This document shows positions 46,281 through 57,503 of a stretch of 64,000 nucleotides of DNA, piece after piece. The DNA is taken from contig VZSE01003047.1 of assembly GCA_013398275.1 (NCBI GenBank), forward strand, positions 839,083 through 903,082. The letters are read 5' to 3'. Position numbers and translations under genes: made by a program. The notes below the pieces were generated by a model, which did not search any database, was not told the origin of the DNA, and saw only the letters and a program-made list of their open reading frames with translations. Source of the stretch: Promerops cafer. Lineage: Eukaryota > Chordata > Aves > Passeriformes > Nectariniidae. Position 1 is the stretch's first letter. Every line of letters starts with the position of its first letter.

Positions 46281-47798
46281 CAAGGCAGCTCCGACCTCAT
46301 GTGGTGGCATCACCTCTCTGGTGACCTCAGGAGAGGGGGATTCTGTTTGCACAGCTCGGAGAAGCTCCTTACCGCCTGTGGTGGGAGTGGTGATGCTTCT
46401 CACAGAACACAGCATCTTCTGCACCTCCAGCTGGATGGGGCAGAGCTGAGGTAAAACCAGCTGGCCAGGTACCTCCTACCCCTCCTCCACTGGCTCCTCT
46501 GCCTGAGAGAGAGGTGCCGTGCCACAAACACCAGTGCAGAGTCCACCCTGAGCCCACTGCAACCCCAGCTAAACCCCTGCTGCCTTTCACAGCTCCAAAC
46601 TTCAGCCCTGACATATCTCAGGGTATTTCTTAAGGAAACACTTCTTCCAGACACAACCAGCGTGGAGGTCAGGTTTACTTCAGAGGTACCAGACACCAAA
46701 GAGCTGCTTCTGCAGCCCTTGGGACAATCCTGCCCAGCACAGCCTCATTCCCCAGCCCAGATCTGCAAATGCTGCCCCGTCAAAAAACAGCTTAGAAACA
46801 CAAGGAAGTTTCCAGCCACATTTTAACAGAGTGGTTGTCTCAGAAGCAATAAAATAACCAAACATCTCACCTGGCAGAGAGAAGGCTGGAAGGTTTTCCA
46901 TGGGCTTTTGTGATAAAACATTGGCTTTTTGTAATTCCTGCTCTGCCTCAGGATTGAAGTCCTCACCCACCTTGTAGAAGGAGGTGCAAAGTGCCCCTGG
47001 GTCAGCGTGGCTGTGCCTGGGCTGACCAAGCATTTGTGACCTGCAAAAACAACAATTTGTCCCCACCTCAGGTGCATTAAACGTTCATCACACGTTGGCT
47101 TTACTTCATTCACTTCATTCAATAGGTGCTTCTTCACGTGCAGTGCTTTGACTTTTCAAATTTCAGTTGGTGTTTATGAAAATAAAATAATTTGGAGAGC
47201 TAGATTAAAGTTTCGCGTGAGTTTTTGCCAAACTCTCTTCAATAAGAGATGGAAGTCATGTAGCCTTATCAGCCTGCACCTCTGATATGATAATGATATC
47301 TGTACCACCCAGAAAGTAGGTCACACTAATTCTTCATAGCAGTTTTTGTAACCTACTCAGGGACTACAAGGCCAGCTATTCTAAAGATAATTCTGAATTT
47401 CTTTAATAAGATTTTATTGGATTCAGATAATTGATCCGATTATTGAAACCTGGGGAAAGTGCTATTGACCTGAATATATACATCAGTAATTCTTTTTTAG
47501 ATTAATTTAGGTCATCACAAAGTTATTGCCTCTGCTTAATGTCAGGCAAGGTGCTCACTACAGGCCTGGCAAACAGACACAGCTCCCATGTTCCTGCCCT
47601 TCCCAAAATACGTGGGAAGCTCCTTCCTCCCAACCTCAAGAGGGGTTGAGGGACTTGAAGTCTGAGTTAAACACTTTCAGACTGCTCTGACTTTCACAAT
47701 GAGGATCATTTCTTTTGATTTCTTTATTTTTTTTTTTCCCTTGTCTCTCTTTTTAGTCAGCACCAGGAGATGTCCAGAGTTTTGCAGGTGCCTGTCAT
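46281..47798. other. Non-coding segment
   Basis: GC-moderate next to the minisatellite, AT-richer after about 47150. A 128-codon minus-strand frame (46680-47066) has no recognised family. No mobile element is seen before the CR1 scrap at 47799. Confidence 0.5.
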
Positions 47799-47877
47799 CT
47801 TCCCCATCCATGGCAAGGGATTGGAACAAAGGTCCAATTTAAGGTCCCTTCCAACCCAAACCAGTCTGTGATTCTGC
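47799..47877 (+). mobile_element. CR1 LINE 3' terminal fragment
   Basis: Plus strand: TCTTCCCCATCCATGGCAAG, GGATTGGAACAAAGGTCCAA and TTTAAGGTCCCTTCCAACCC, then AAACCAGTCTGTGATTCTG. About 79 bp with a well-kept 3' end. Confidence 0.92.
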
Positions 47878-49215
47878 AGTTTCATTTCTGATAGTGCAAC
47901 TATTTCTGATCATCCAATTCCAGCCAACTCCAATTCATTTTCCACCTTAGTCTTTGCTGACTTTCCACACCATCATCTACACAATGATATTTATTCCCTC
48001 AGCACTGAGCCCAGCCAGCCCTTCCACGCTCCTCTTGGAGAAGGAGAAACAACCTGGAAGTCATTTCTAATTACACCTCCTGTGTTACCCACCTTGCTCC
48101 CAGCCTATTGCGGTGTGGAGACACCAGTTCCACCTTTTGCAGACCCAGCAGATGTCCCTGGGAGGTGACAGGGAGAGTTTCAGAGCAGAGGATCCATGGC
48201 CATCCTGCCCTGGGTGGGTAGGAGAGCTCTGGCTGCTCTTCCTTTCCCCCCTCGCGGCCTCACACACACACACACACGGATAAAAGCTTTTCCTAGGAAG
48301 GGAAAAAAATGACATTTCCCTGCTTCTTGCAGTTCATAAGTCTCAGCTGAGGGTGGCTGGGCTGCTGTGACTGCCTGGAGTGCCCCTCTGGCCGGGCTAT
48401 TGCTGCCCCCATTTCCTTGCTCTAAGACAAGGCGCTCGATGTGATCTCCCGCGCCAGACCTGTGCTGGGTGTGATGGAAATGCACCCGAGACAAAGCTGG
48501 GGCAGCCTCATTCCCACTGCTCATACAGAACAGGACTGAAATCATCTGTACAGCTGGGCTGTGAACCTGCCTCTATCATCCCCAATCAGTTCCCAGTCGC
48601 TGACCTTCCACAAAATACTGCGTTTCATTCAGGAGGAGGTAGAAAAAAAAGGCACATTTTTCTTATTTGTTATTCTTTGCACTCCTCAGCAGCACAGTTC
48701 TCAAAACAAAACTTATCCTTGACCTTCCTAACCTCCCTTTTAACATGACTATGCAGAGTGTTTCTTTCTACTTGGGTTTTGCTTTTTACAAGTATTTTAT
48801 TCTTTCTTTTGTACAAAGTCCAAGCAACACTCTTGCTAATTTAAGCATTTTTTTCAGATACTTTCTGTCCTGAAGCAAAAATTTTCTCCAAATAGCACAA
48901 TTTTAGCCCGTTAGCAGCTCCAGGCTGGTGGTGGAATTACCCTTACCTCCTCTACCAGCCTCTTGGAATTGCTCGAAACTCTGAAACTACAGGAAGACTT
49001 GTCTAAGTGGGTGTGAACACCAAGATGGAATGCACAACATAATTACCAAATTTAAATTAAAGGGAAATATCAAGCCTTACATTGCAAATCTTTGGATGTC
49101 ACTCTCTAACTCATGGTCCTCAATGGCTGCACAGACTGCTCAGGAGCTTCTCCCTCAGCTGCACATGGTGGTGGTGGAGGAAATCTCTGCACAGGACCCG
49201 GGTGGTGACAAGTGA
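47878..49215. other. Non-coding segment
   Basis: No gene is recognised. A (CA)n microsatellite of about nine units lies at 48260-48277. Confidence 0.5.
48260..48277. repeat. (CA)n microsatellite
   Basis: About nine CA units after CTCGCGGCCT and before CGGATAAAAGC. Confidence 0.9.
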
Positions 49216-49602
49216 TGGAATTGGGATTGTTCAGTGTGGAGAGGAGAAGCTCCAGGGAGAGCTCAGAGCCCCTTGCAGGGCCTGAAAGGGCTCCAGGAGA
49301 GCTGAAGAGGGACTGGGGACAAGGGATGGAGGGACAGGACCCAGGGAATGGCTTTTAAGCTGGAAGAAGATAATTTTAGATGGGATATGGGGAAGAAATT
49401 CTTCCCTGGGAGGGTGGGCAGGCCCTGGCACAGGTGCCCAGAGCAGCTGGGGCTGCCCCTGGATCTCTGGCAGTGTCCCAGGCCAGGCTGGACACTGGGG
49501 CTGGAGCAGCCTGGGACAGTGGGAGGTGTCCCTGCCATGGCTGGGGTGGCACTGGGTGGGATTTAAGGTCCCTTCCCACCCAAAACCATTCCATAATTTC
49601 AT
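49216..49602 (+). mobile_element. CR1 LINE 3' fragment (about 390 bp)
   Basis: The fullest copy of the window's main CR1 subfamily. The plus strand starts GGAATTGGGATTGTTCAGTG, then GGAGAGGAGAAGCTCCAGGG, GGGACAGGACCCAGGGAATG, GGCTTTTAAGCTGGAAGAAG, GGGAGGGTGGGCAGGCCCTG and GGATTTAAGGTCCCTTCCCA, ending CCATTCCATAATTTC. It covers the decayed end of ORF2 and the 3' UTR. It is not coding. Confidence 0.96.
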
Positions 49603-51551
49603 AAAATCCCATCCATGCTGGAGACCAGCTGGTGACCACCACCTGCAGAGCCAAAGCCATCCTTGAAGTTCCACCAGAGCCTTATTCCAGTCCTGCAGAA
49701 CCAACTGATTTTTGCCTGTGCTTTTCCATGATTTCTTTTGTTGCTGCTTCTTATTTCCCTTTGCATTGTGCGGAATTACGAGCTCTAATTACGTAAATAA
49801 ACAGCCAAGAAACAAACCAAACCTCTGGGAGTCCTGAGGGGATTCCCTTCCCTGCAGACACACTGGCCATTTGCAGGTTCCCACTTTCTTTGCTTTCCTC
49901 TTTTTTTATTTCCTTGTGCAGCCTAGAGGGGAGGATTTGTCACTAAGCAAAGCAAGTCTCTCAAACTTCTAAGAAAATCACAAACAGGCTGCAGTCCCTC
50001 ATGAAAGCGAAGAAAACAAATGTGGGAACGGCAAAATCAACTATCTCTAATTTATTTATCATTGAAAAGCTAATTGCATCCTCCTTAGAAGCATCAAAAA
50101 AGCCTTAAAGTGCTGCAAAACACACGAGTGTTTAGGGCATCCTCTGGGATTATCCCAGGCAGCTCCTGCTATCCTCCCTCTGATGCTGAACGAGGTGGCT
50201 CAACCCTACAGGCTCCATCCTCCCACAAAATCCCTAGATGGGGTGGATTTTCCCAAAAAATCCCTGGATGGGGTGCAGCTTCCCATCCTCCTGCATCAGG
50301 GAATGGCAGAGGTTGTGTATTCCTCACCAAGTTCCTATAAAATATAATTTATTTTTTTTCCCCAAGACACTGTTAGATGTGAAAATAGTCTTCAACGTCA
50401 TGAGAAGGGTTGGGATTTCTCCAAACCTCCTGAGGAATTAACTTTACCCTTGGAAGAGTCCTGTGTCATTCAACAGGTGCAGCTCCTGGAAGTATCTAAA
50501 TAAAAAAGGAGTCAATTCCACAGCCATTCCTTAGGAAAAGGACTGAACAGAAATAATAATGTTTCATGGGATTTTTATAAAAAAAACCCAAATTTCTACG
50601 GCAAGATAAAACCCTCGATTAAATTTTACGGTCTGGTATAAAAAGTGCTGTCTAAAGGTTGTTATTTTCTATTATCAGTGAGAGTTTTCTTGAAGACACT
50701 GAGATAACTCATCGGGCTTTTCCTTAGCTAAATTTTAAGACAGCTGGAGCTGGGGAGAATTTTCCTGGAAGTGAAGTGAAACATCAGGACAGAAGAGCAG
50801 TGACACAGCAGGAATGATAATTGTCCCTTTCCCTGTCTTCTATGAACACCCAACTGTGAATATTTAGGGATTTACTGCAAGTTCACAGAACTTTAATTTT
50901 CCCTCACACCATTTGATAGTGAAAAAGTGTTAAATATAAGCTGTACCAAAATAACATCTATTAAAATTATCACCATTTGTTCTATCTGTAAATCATCTCG
51001 CAGTACACTCAGCAAAACAATACCTATAGGCCTCCAAATTTGGTTTTTCACTTTCTTTTGGTTGCTCCTTTGCAGTGAAATAATTGCAGGTAGAGTTCGT
51101 TTGTGGCTAATCAATATCCTGCTGCCAGTGTTAATGGGACATGTGACAACATAAGGACAGTCCCCCTCCAAAACAAATTCCTGACAATTCCTATTAATAA
51201 TTTCTGAAGGGTTTGGGTTTTTTTTTTCCAAATCAAAAATAAGCCAGGAGTTTGGTTTTTTTGTGTGCACAGTCATAAAGTGATTGTTTGGGAGAGCTGT
51301 AGATTATCTGCGAATAATCCAATCTTTCATCACAGGTTTATTTTGGATTTCTGTAAACTGTAAATGGTGAATAACTCAGCTGTGTGTTCAGATGTGCTGC
51401 TGAGTTTGCAGATTAACAATGTAAATGTGTGAGTAGAGGAAAATACCCCTTTTTTCACCAGATAGAAGCCATCAGCTCTTCATACTCCCAATAAATTTCC
51501 AAACTGAAAAACTCCTTTTCAGTAAATCCTCAGAGCACAAATAACAACAGT
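49603..51551. other. Non-coding segment with a 30-bp tandem duplication
   Basis: No gene is recognised. A 30-bp unit is duplicated at 50227-50286. The rest is AT-rich unique DNA. Confidence 0.5.
50227..50286. repeat. Imperfect 30-bp tandem duplication
   Basis: Two adjacent units start AAAATCCCTAGATGGGGTG (50227) and AAAATCCCTGGATGGGGTG (50257), with a few differences in the second half. Confidence 0.88.
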
Positions 51552-51628
51552 GAATCATAGAATCAAAGAATGCTTTGAGCTGGAAGGGACCTTAAAGATC
51601 ATCTCATTTCAAACCCCTGCCATGGGGA
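51552..51628 (-). mobile_element. CR1 LINE 3' terminal fragment (minus strand)
   Basis: The plus strand shows GAATCATAGAATCAAAGAAT, GCTTTGAGCTGGAAGGGACC, TTAAAGATCATCTCATTTCA and AACCCCTGCCATGGGGAG. This is the reverse complement of the CR1 3' end, including two ATTC-type terminal repeats. Confidence 0.94.
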
Positions 51629-52446
51629 GTGATACTTTTAAAAGATTCCCTAAAAATAATTCTCTGCAATGTTGCAATGTTGCAATGTTGTGTCTGCAAT
51701 GACTTAGCAATCCTCCTTGAAAAATCCCATTTTTTAAATAAGTAAAAAGCTTCATTACTCCAATAAAATCCTATTTTAATCCACTCACTTAACAAACAGG
51801 AGCACAAACATTATTTATGCCAAGTGGAGCTGAGATCACCCTGTGATACCTCCTAAACTTGTGACCTTGAGTTAATTGTGAAACAACAGCAAGTGAAAAT
51901 CAGTGTAAAAAGGAACAAGTATGAAAGAAAACAACCCCTAAATTAAAGACCTTTTCCTCTCCAGCAGTTTGGGCAGCAGCTCGGACTGTCATCAGCAGAT
52001 AAATCAATTTGCAGGGCTGTGGACAGCTCTTTAATAGGAGTTCTGAATGGTTTAATTGGGGGAGTGTGGGAGAAGTTGGAGGTGCAGAGTTTGGGGCACG
52101 TGGGGCTGGGTGTGCCCCTCCAGAACATCTCTGCCCAGAATTCCTGGAGGCTGCAGCCACCACACACCTGGCTCTGCTCATCAGTGAAATCCCAGATACT
52201 GCTCGTACCTGACTTCTCAAATAACAGGGAAAAAATGATGATGTGGGTTATGAAACTGATTTAAAAGTTCAAGTTTAATCTTTTAACAGAGCTTGGGCCT
52301 GTTTTCTCCTTTGAGGATGGTGCTGCTGGACGTGGGAGAGCTGGAGGCAGGGCACAGCTTCCAAAAGCCTTGGAGAAAATTCAGGAGACACAGCAAAAGG
52401 AGGATGCAGCCCTGGGAAACACCTCCCTCTGTCTCAGGAGCTGATG
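51629..52446. other. Non-coding segment with an octanucleotide triplication
   Basis: No gene is recognised. TGCAATGT is repeated three times in tandem at 51665-51688. The sequence just before the next CR1 (52310-52440) may include its more decayed 5' part but is not clearly recognisable. Confidence 0.5.
51665..51688. repeat. (TGCAATGT)3 short tandem repeat
   Basis: Three exact 8-bp units. Confidence 0.95.
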
Positions 52447-52704
52447 TGGGATGAGGTCCCACCTCAAGCTGCACCAGGGGAGATTCAGGTTGGATGTTAG
52501 GAAAGATTTCTTCATGGAAAAAGTGGTCAAGCATTGGGACAGGCTGCCCAGGGCAGTGGTGGAGTCACATCCCTGGAAGTGTCTAAAAACTGCGTGGATG
52601 TGGCATTTTGTGGCGTGGCTTAGTGGGCATTGGTGGGATAAGATCAAAGTTTGGCCTTGATGATCTTGGAGGTCTTTTCCAGCCTTAATGATTCCATGAT
52701 CCTA
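52447..52704 (+). mobile_element. CR1 LINE fragment with ORF2 C-terminal remnant
   Basis: The plus strand begins around GGATGAGGTCCCACCTCAAG and continues GCTGCACCAGGGGAGATTCA, GGAAAGATTTCTTCATGG, GGGACAGGCTGCCCAGGGCA, ending TGATCTTGGAGGTCTTTTCC and ATGATTCCATGATCCTA. One frame still reads LKLHQGRFRLDVRKDFF and KVVKHWDRLPRAVVES, the end of CR1 ORF2, before the frame is lost. It is the same subfamily as 8893 and 42826. Confidence 0.95.
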
Positions 52705-52883
52705 TCCCTTAGTTTTACCTCATCTAATGTAAATATTGCTACCCAAATCTCAAATTCCTCATTCTTTAAACACTCCCGATGTCTCAAACTCCTGTGGCAA
52801 TGATCCCACATCCCACCCCAAAGCCCTGCCTCTTGTCACCAGCCTGTGCTGTGGGCCCTGACACATCTTTTGGCTGGTTTTGG

Positions 52884-53343
52884 TGATGCCTCAGGTTTTA
52901 GATTTTCTATTTTCCAGGCTCTGTGCTGCTTTGGTGTGCAGGTCTGAGCTCCACATTAGGGGATGGCAGCTCTCTGCACAGAGCAGGGAGACAAAACAAT
53001 TCCTGCTCTGGCTGGGACCAAGGACAAGTGATCCAAACCTCAGGCCCAAGAGCATGAACAACAGTGGATTGAAGAGAGAAAAACCAGAAGGATGGGACTT
53101 CATAACCCAGAGCTATAATTGGACAATTAACTCCAATATACAAATGGCGCAGAACTTACAACAGTGAGAGCCCTCATGCCCATTGTGCATTTTGTGACCA
53201 TTTTGGTTCATCTTGGGTGTAGCCCTGGCTGGGCTCTTGTGCTGCCCAAGGTGGATCCCTTGAGGATCTCCTTTTAATAAATCCCTGCTTTATTCTCTAA
53301 CTCTGTCCAGCCTCTGTCCTAGGTCAGCCTTGACAAGGCATCA
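52884..53343 (+). mobile_element. Solo LTR of an avian endogenous retrovirus
   Basis: A 460-bp element whose ends are perfect inverted repeats: TGATGCCT at 52884-52891 and AGGCATCA at 53336-53343, with the TG...CA termini expected of LTRs. It starts TGATGCCTCAGGTTTTAGAT and has a candidate TATA-like TATAATT near 53114. An AATAAA signal lies at 53276-53281, followed by a U5-like stretch. The AATAAA sets the plus orientation. No gag, pol or env sequence or second LTR is nearby, so it is a solo LTR left by recombination. Flanking TTGG (52880-52883) and CTGG (53344-53347) may be a mutated 4-bp target duplication. The family (ERVL- or ERVK-type) is undetermined. Confidence 0.85.
53276..53281 (+). 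promoter_or_regulatory. LTR polyadenylation signal
   Basis: AATAAA 62 bp before the LTR end, the expected place for the R/U5 polyadenylation signal. It is followed by TTTATTCTCTAACTCTGTCC. Confidence 0.7.
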
Positions 53344-53928
53344 CTGGATTCTTGTATCAGCAGAAAGTGGGAGGAAAAAGTTATCCTCAACAACTCCCTG
53401 AGATATTCCCTATCAGCCATTCCTTATCTGATACGTTTTTGCCATTTTCATCCTTGTTAGCCATGAAATTCATGTCCCAAACTTGACAGGCTCTCGTCAC
53501 ACGCACATCTCACCCTCTGTCTAATCACTTCCATCAGCCCCCTCTGAACTTTTTATACTTCAGCTGTACCTTTTTTGAAATGGAAATGAAAGCAGCGTTC
53601 AAGGCAAAGGCTCATCGCCCCTTTCTGTAACAGCATTCAAATGTTTCAGCACTGTTTTCTCTCACACATCCTGTGCTGGGGTTTGCTTTTTATCAGGGAA
53701 AAACGGGATCAGTGAAGGGACAGCAAGGAGGTGTCCATGAGCTGGAACTGGTGGAGAGCAAACATCTGCTTGTCCATGTTGTTGACCAAGGCTGGGTCAT
53801 TCATTTTCACCACACTGCAGTTTTATCCCTGAAGTTGACTGTGATATAAGGATTAAATCTTGTTGGTGAACTGCTCTGGACCGCCTCACACTGGCACCGT
53901 AGGATATGATTACCACAGAAATATAAAT
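53344..53928. other. Non-coding segment
   Basis: Unique sequence between the solo LTR and a minus-strand CR1. No gene is recognised. Confidence 0.5.
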
Positions 53929-54225
53929 CCATGGAATAACTTTGGGTGGGAAGGGACCTTAAAGCTCATTCCATTCCATCCACCCCGCTCATCCCACTCA
54001 TCCCATCCCACCCAGTGCCACCCCTGCCATGGCAGGGACACCTCCCACTGTCCCAGGCTGCTCCAGCCCCAGTGTCCAGCCTGGCCTTGGGCACTGCCAG
54101 GGATCCAGGGGCAGCCCCAGCTGCTCTGGGCACCTGTGCCAGGGCCTGCCCACCCTCCCAGGAAACAATTCCCAATTCCCAAAATCCCATCTAACCCCAA
54201 TGGTTTGAAACCATTCCCCCTCTTC
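53929..54225 (-). mobile_element. CR1 LINE 3' fragment (minus strand) with short internal expansion
   Basis: The plus strand shows ATGGAATAACTTTGGGTGGG, AAGGGACCTTAAAGCTCATT, then a repetitive TCCATTCCATCC and CTCATCCCACTCATCCCATC stretch (about 53967-54010). It continues with CCACCCCTGCCATGGCAGGG, CCAGTGTCCAGCCTGGCCTT, CCTGCCCACCCTCCCAGG and AAACCATTCCCC. It is the reverse complement of the 49216-type copy with an added ATCCC-like micro-expansion. It is not coding. Confidence 0.95.
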
Positions 54226-56515
54226 CTGGCACTCCAGGCTCTTGTCTCTCCATCTTTCCTGACACACATCCTACAAGGAGTAAGTTACTCTGTGTAACCA
54301 ATGCTTACCTTTGCCCAGGGAAGCAGTGCAAGTAAGGGCTGGGTTATTCCTGGATTCAAGCTCAGATCTCCAGTATCCAAATTCTTGTGCTGCCCTGGAC
54401 ACTGCAAGAAATAAAGCCCTTTATTCTGCTCTAAAATATTGACTTTATCCCACAAATAACACCCTCTCTGCTGGGTGGGAGGCCATGCTCTGTCTAAATC
54501 CATTTGTTTTCCAACATTTAATACAGGGATTTCAAAAGCTGCTCCTTTCCTCATCAATGGGAGTGACAAAACAATATTATTTTTCCCAAATATTGGAACC
54601 TCAATAATATATCCCCTTAATCTCCCAGCCACAAAGGTACTTTAAAGGTAAAGCAGGGTGGTTTTTATGGGTCAGATGTTGTTGTCCTACTGCACTGGAG
54701 CTTGTATCCTCCTGATACCACACATGTTTGTTCTCTACTTAATTTTTAATGTATGAATTTGTTTTTATATTAAAATTCAATAAAATTTTAATTATAAAAC
54801 ATAATATATCACAGTGAAGTATATATATCTGCGGAGAGGCACATCTGTGGTTTTACAACAGATGTGTGGAACTCGGCAAATATTTAAGATGCAGATTTTA
54901 CCATTAAAACGAGCACAGACCCAGCTTGCCTAGAGATGAAAAACTCAGGTAGGCCCAGGTTGAGTGCACCTAAATGGGTCCCTGATCTCAGTGAAAGCAG
55001 AAAGTTGATGAGGAGTTACTGGATATCACCAGGGAGCAGGAGGAAAATCAGAGTTAGAGTCACAAGAAGCCAAAACAAAGGGAGAACCTCTAAGGTGCAG
55101 AACCAGGTTTTCCATAAATATATTTTTTATAGTTCTGAAACCTTTCTAATTTATACCTTTTCTGAACTGTAGATCTCTCTAACAGTCACTGGCAGAAGAA
55201 TCATCTTTCTAAACTGATGTAAAGTCTGCACAGCACCTTTTGTGCAATTTACTTGTTGCCAGTTGCTATTCAGGACTCTCAATGTGAAGAAATTCTCTAT
55301 TTCCTTTTAATTTTTAAATCAGAATTTATTCTGCTGCACTTGCCCTGTCTGTTGTACTCTAGAAGTTATTCCCATGAACCTTTCAACTAGAGTAAAGTCA
55401 AACAAACAATTCAGGAGAAACCTGGGCTGAGAAGAAGGACATCCAAATAATAATGAATGATGAAAATTAAAGGCTGGGTTTGGTGCTTATTCAAAGTAGC
55501 CCAAAGTGAAATTCTCATGTAGATATAAATCAAAAGTAGCCCCAGTGAACAAATAAAAGTGATGGGAGGAGAAATAGGTTCTATGAAGAGAAATAATGCA
55601 GCATTTATCAGAGAAAAATTCTATAAGGATGGGTTTTTTTTTTCATTTTAAACACCAACTTTGCAGTTTTGGTGCAATTTTGGGGTGGTTGCTGTCGTCC
55701 AGCCTTGAGGTCCACAAAAAGCCATCATGGATTTGGGGCTTGGCCAGCACAGAGAGGCCACTGGAAGTTCTTCTTCAGCTCCTTTATCTCTCTTTTCTCA
55801 CCAAAACTCTCCGTTTCTCAGCTTACACTTGCACGTGAGAACGTGGAATATTGAAATCCAAATCTGAATAATAAATAAAAACAAATCTCCATGAATTATC
55901 CAGAGGAGCTGAACCGCACACTACAACTTGCTCTGCACTACCTTGAGCACCCCTAAATTGGCATCCTAGGTGTTGTTGCACCAAAAATCACCATCATTTT
56001 CTTTAAAGACATGGAAAATTCAGTGCCTGAAATGCAGCAGATTTTCCTATTCACTGCCCACATCATAAGGCTGACCCACATAATTTTAAGCAAGGAGCTG
56101 AAATCTCAGCCAAACTCCACAGAGATTCCACGTGATATTGTTTTAACTGTTTGCTGAACTCTTTCTAGAATTATTTGTCCTGAATTTTGGTGACATGAAG
56201 TGAATAAATAATCACGTCTCACCTGGGAGTAGGAAATCTGAACAATGAGTTTATAGCAGCAAGACCATTTTTGGGGAGGGGAGAAAGGAGAAATCTGAGT
56301 CGAAGAGCAAGGTCTGCAGGTTGTCTACATGCTTAAAATATTAATCAGTTGGCAACATTTCTCCTCTGGAACAGGAAAAAAAAAAAAAAAGAAGGAAAAA
56401 AAGCCATTTCATAAAGCCAATAACACTCACAACTTGAGAAAGCGTAAGATGATCCTTTCCTTAGAAAAATCCATCAGCAGCTAAACTCCTAAAGCAGGGG
56501 GAGTTCTCAGGATTG

Positions 56516-56546
<31 letters not shown>

Positions 56547-57245
56547 GAAAAAGAAAAAGCTGCTGGTTCTCCTAAAAGTAAGGAAGGGCTGATGCTAATG
56601 ATTGCTTTCTGTCATAATTGCAGTGAGCTGTCATCAACAAGGAATTGCAGCTCAGAACTCCTGGGAAGTACAGCAAGAGAGGCAAATCTGTGTCAAACTT
56701 CTGCAGATGGTGCAGATTTATGCTCTCTATTAGACTCCAGTGGAACATGCTGTCTCTCACCTTTTGGGGATTTTTTTATTAAAATTTAAAAAAAAAAAAA
56801 AAGGAAGAAAAAGGGGGGAAAAAAGCCATTATTAATAATCTCATTGGCATTTTTCACTCTGCGATTTGCTTTGTAAAATGATGACTCTGCCTGAAGTTTT
56901 TAACACCATAAATAAACTGAAACCTTTCTGCTTCCAGAATGTCACTGCTCTTTGTGAGCAGCTTTCCCTTTCTTCTTTCCTTTTGCTTCTTGCAGAGAAA
57001 GCTTAAACTCCATCTCCTTGGACTTTCAAAGGTGCCACACAGGTCTATTTTTAAGCATCTATTTTCAGATGCAGAAATCAACTTCTTATTCATTTCTTTT
57101 TTTTTTTTTTTCATTTAATATTATGGGGAAAATGTTCCCTCCATCTTCAGCACTCAGTCCAGCACTGCAGGCACTGGAAATTCAGAATGTGGGATGAGAC
57201 CAAAGCCCAAAGTTCCTAATTCCCCTCATCCTTCAAGGAGTAGGA
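54226..57245. other. Non-coding segment, AT-rich
   Basis: No gene is recognised. Homopolymer features: A-run near 56374-56388, T12 directly followed by A18 at 56517-56546, A-run near 56788-56802 and T-run near 57098-57111. Confidence 0.5.
56517..56546. repeat. T12A18 palindromic homopolymer junction
   Basis: Twelve T run straight into eighteen A, giving a self-complementary tract followed by GAAAAAGAAAAAG. Confidence 0.92.
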
Positions 57246-57503
57246 ATGACAATGGGATGAAGGGGAATGGTTTTAGCTGGAAGAGGGTAAATTTGGATGG
57301 GATATTGGGAATTAGGAATTGTTCCCTGGCAGGGTGGGCAGGCCCTGGCACAGGTGCCCAGAGCAGCTGGGGCTGCCCCTGGATCCCTGGCAGTGCCCAA
57401 GGCCAGGCTGGACACTGGGGCAGCCTGGGACAGGGGAAGGTGTCCCTGGTGGAATGGGATGAGCTTTAAATTCCCTTCAACCCAAACCAGCCTGGGACTC
57501 GGT
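57246..57503 (+). mobile_element. CR1 LINE 3' fragment with internal deletions
   Basis: Plus-strand 49216-type copy: GGGGAATGGTTTTAGCTGGA, GAGGGTAAATTTGGATGGGA, GGTGGGCAGGCCCTGGCACA and GGCCAGGCTGGACACTGGGG. GCTGGAG and the CCATGGCAGGG core are deleted. It ends CTTTAAATTCCCTTCAACCC and AAACCAGCCTGGGACTC. Confidence 0.95.

Noticed and set aside
45714..46454. Long frames on both strands encoding repeats such as CTPGSA and HCQEC
   Set aside because: They are created by the 40-bp minisatellite and pass through 115 unknown bases. All reading frames are open there.
46680..47066. 128-codon minus-strand frame
   Set aside because: Part of it looks natural (FNPEAEQELQKANVLSQKP), but no family is recognised. 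It overlaps another minus-strand frame and has no convincing start.
52880..53167. 95-codon plus-strand frame over the solo LTR
   Set aside because: It lies inside LTR regulatory sequence and matches no retroviral or host protein. It is a chance frame.
53910..54297. Frames of 119-145 codons on both strands
   Set aside because: They fall in a minus-strand CR1 3' end. The same peptide-like strings recur at the other CR1 copies (18340, 49216 and 57246).
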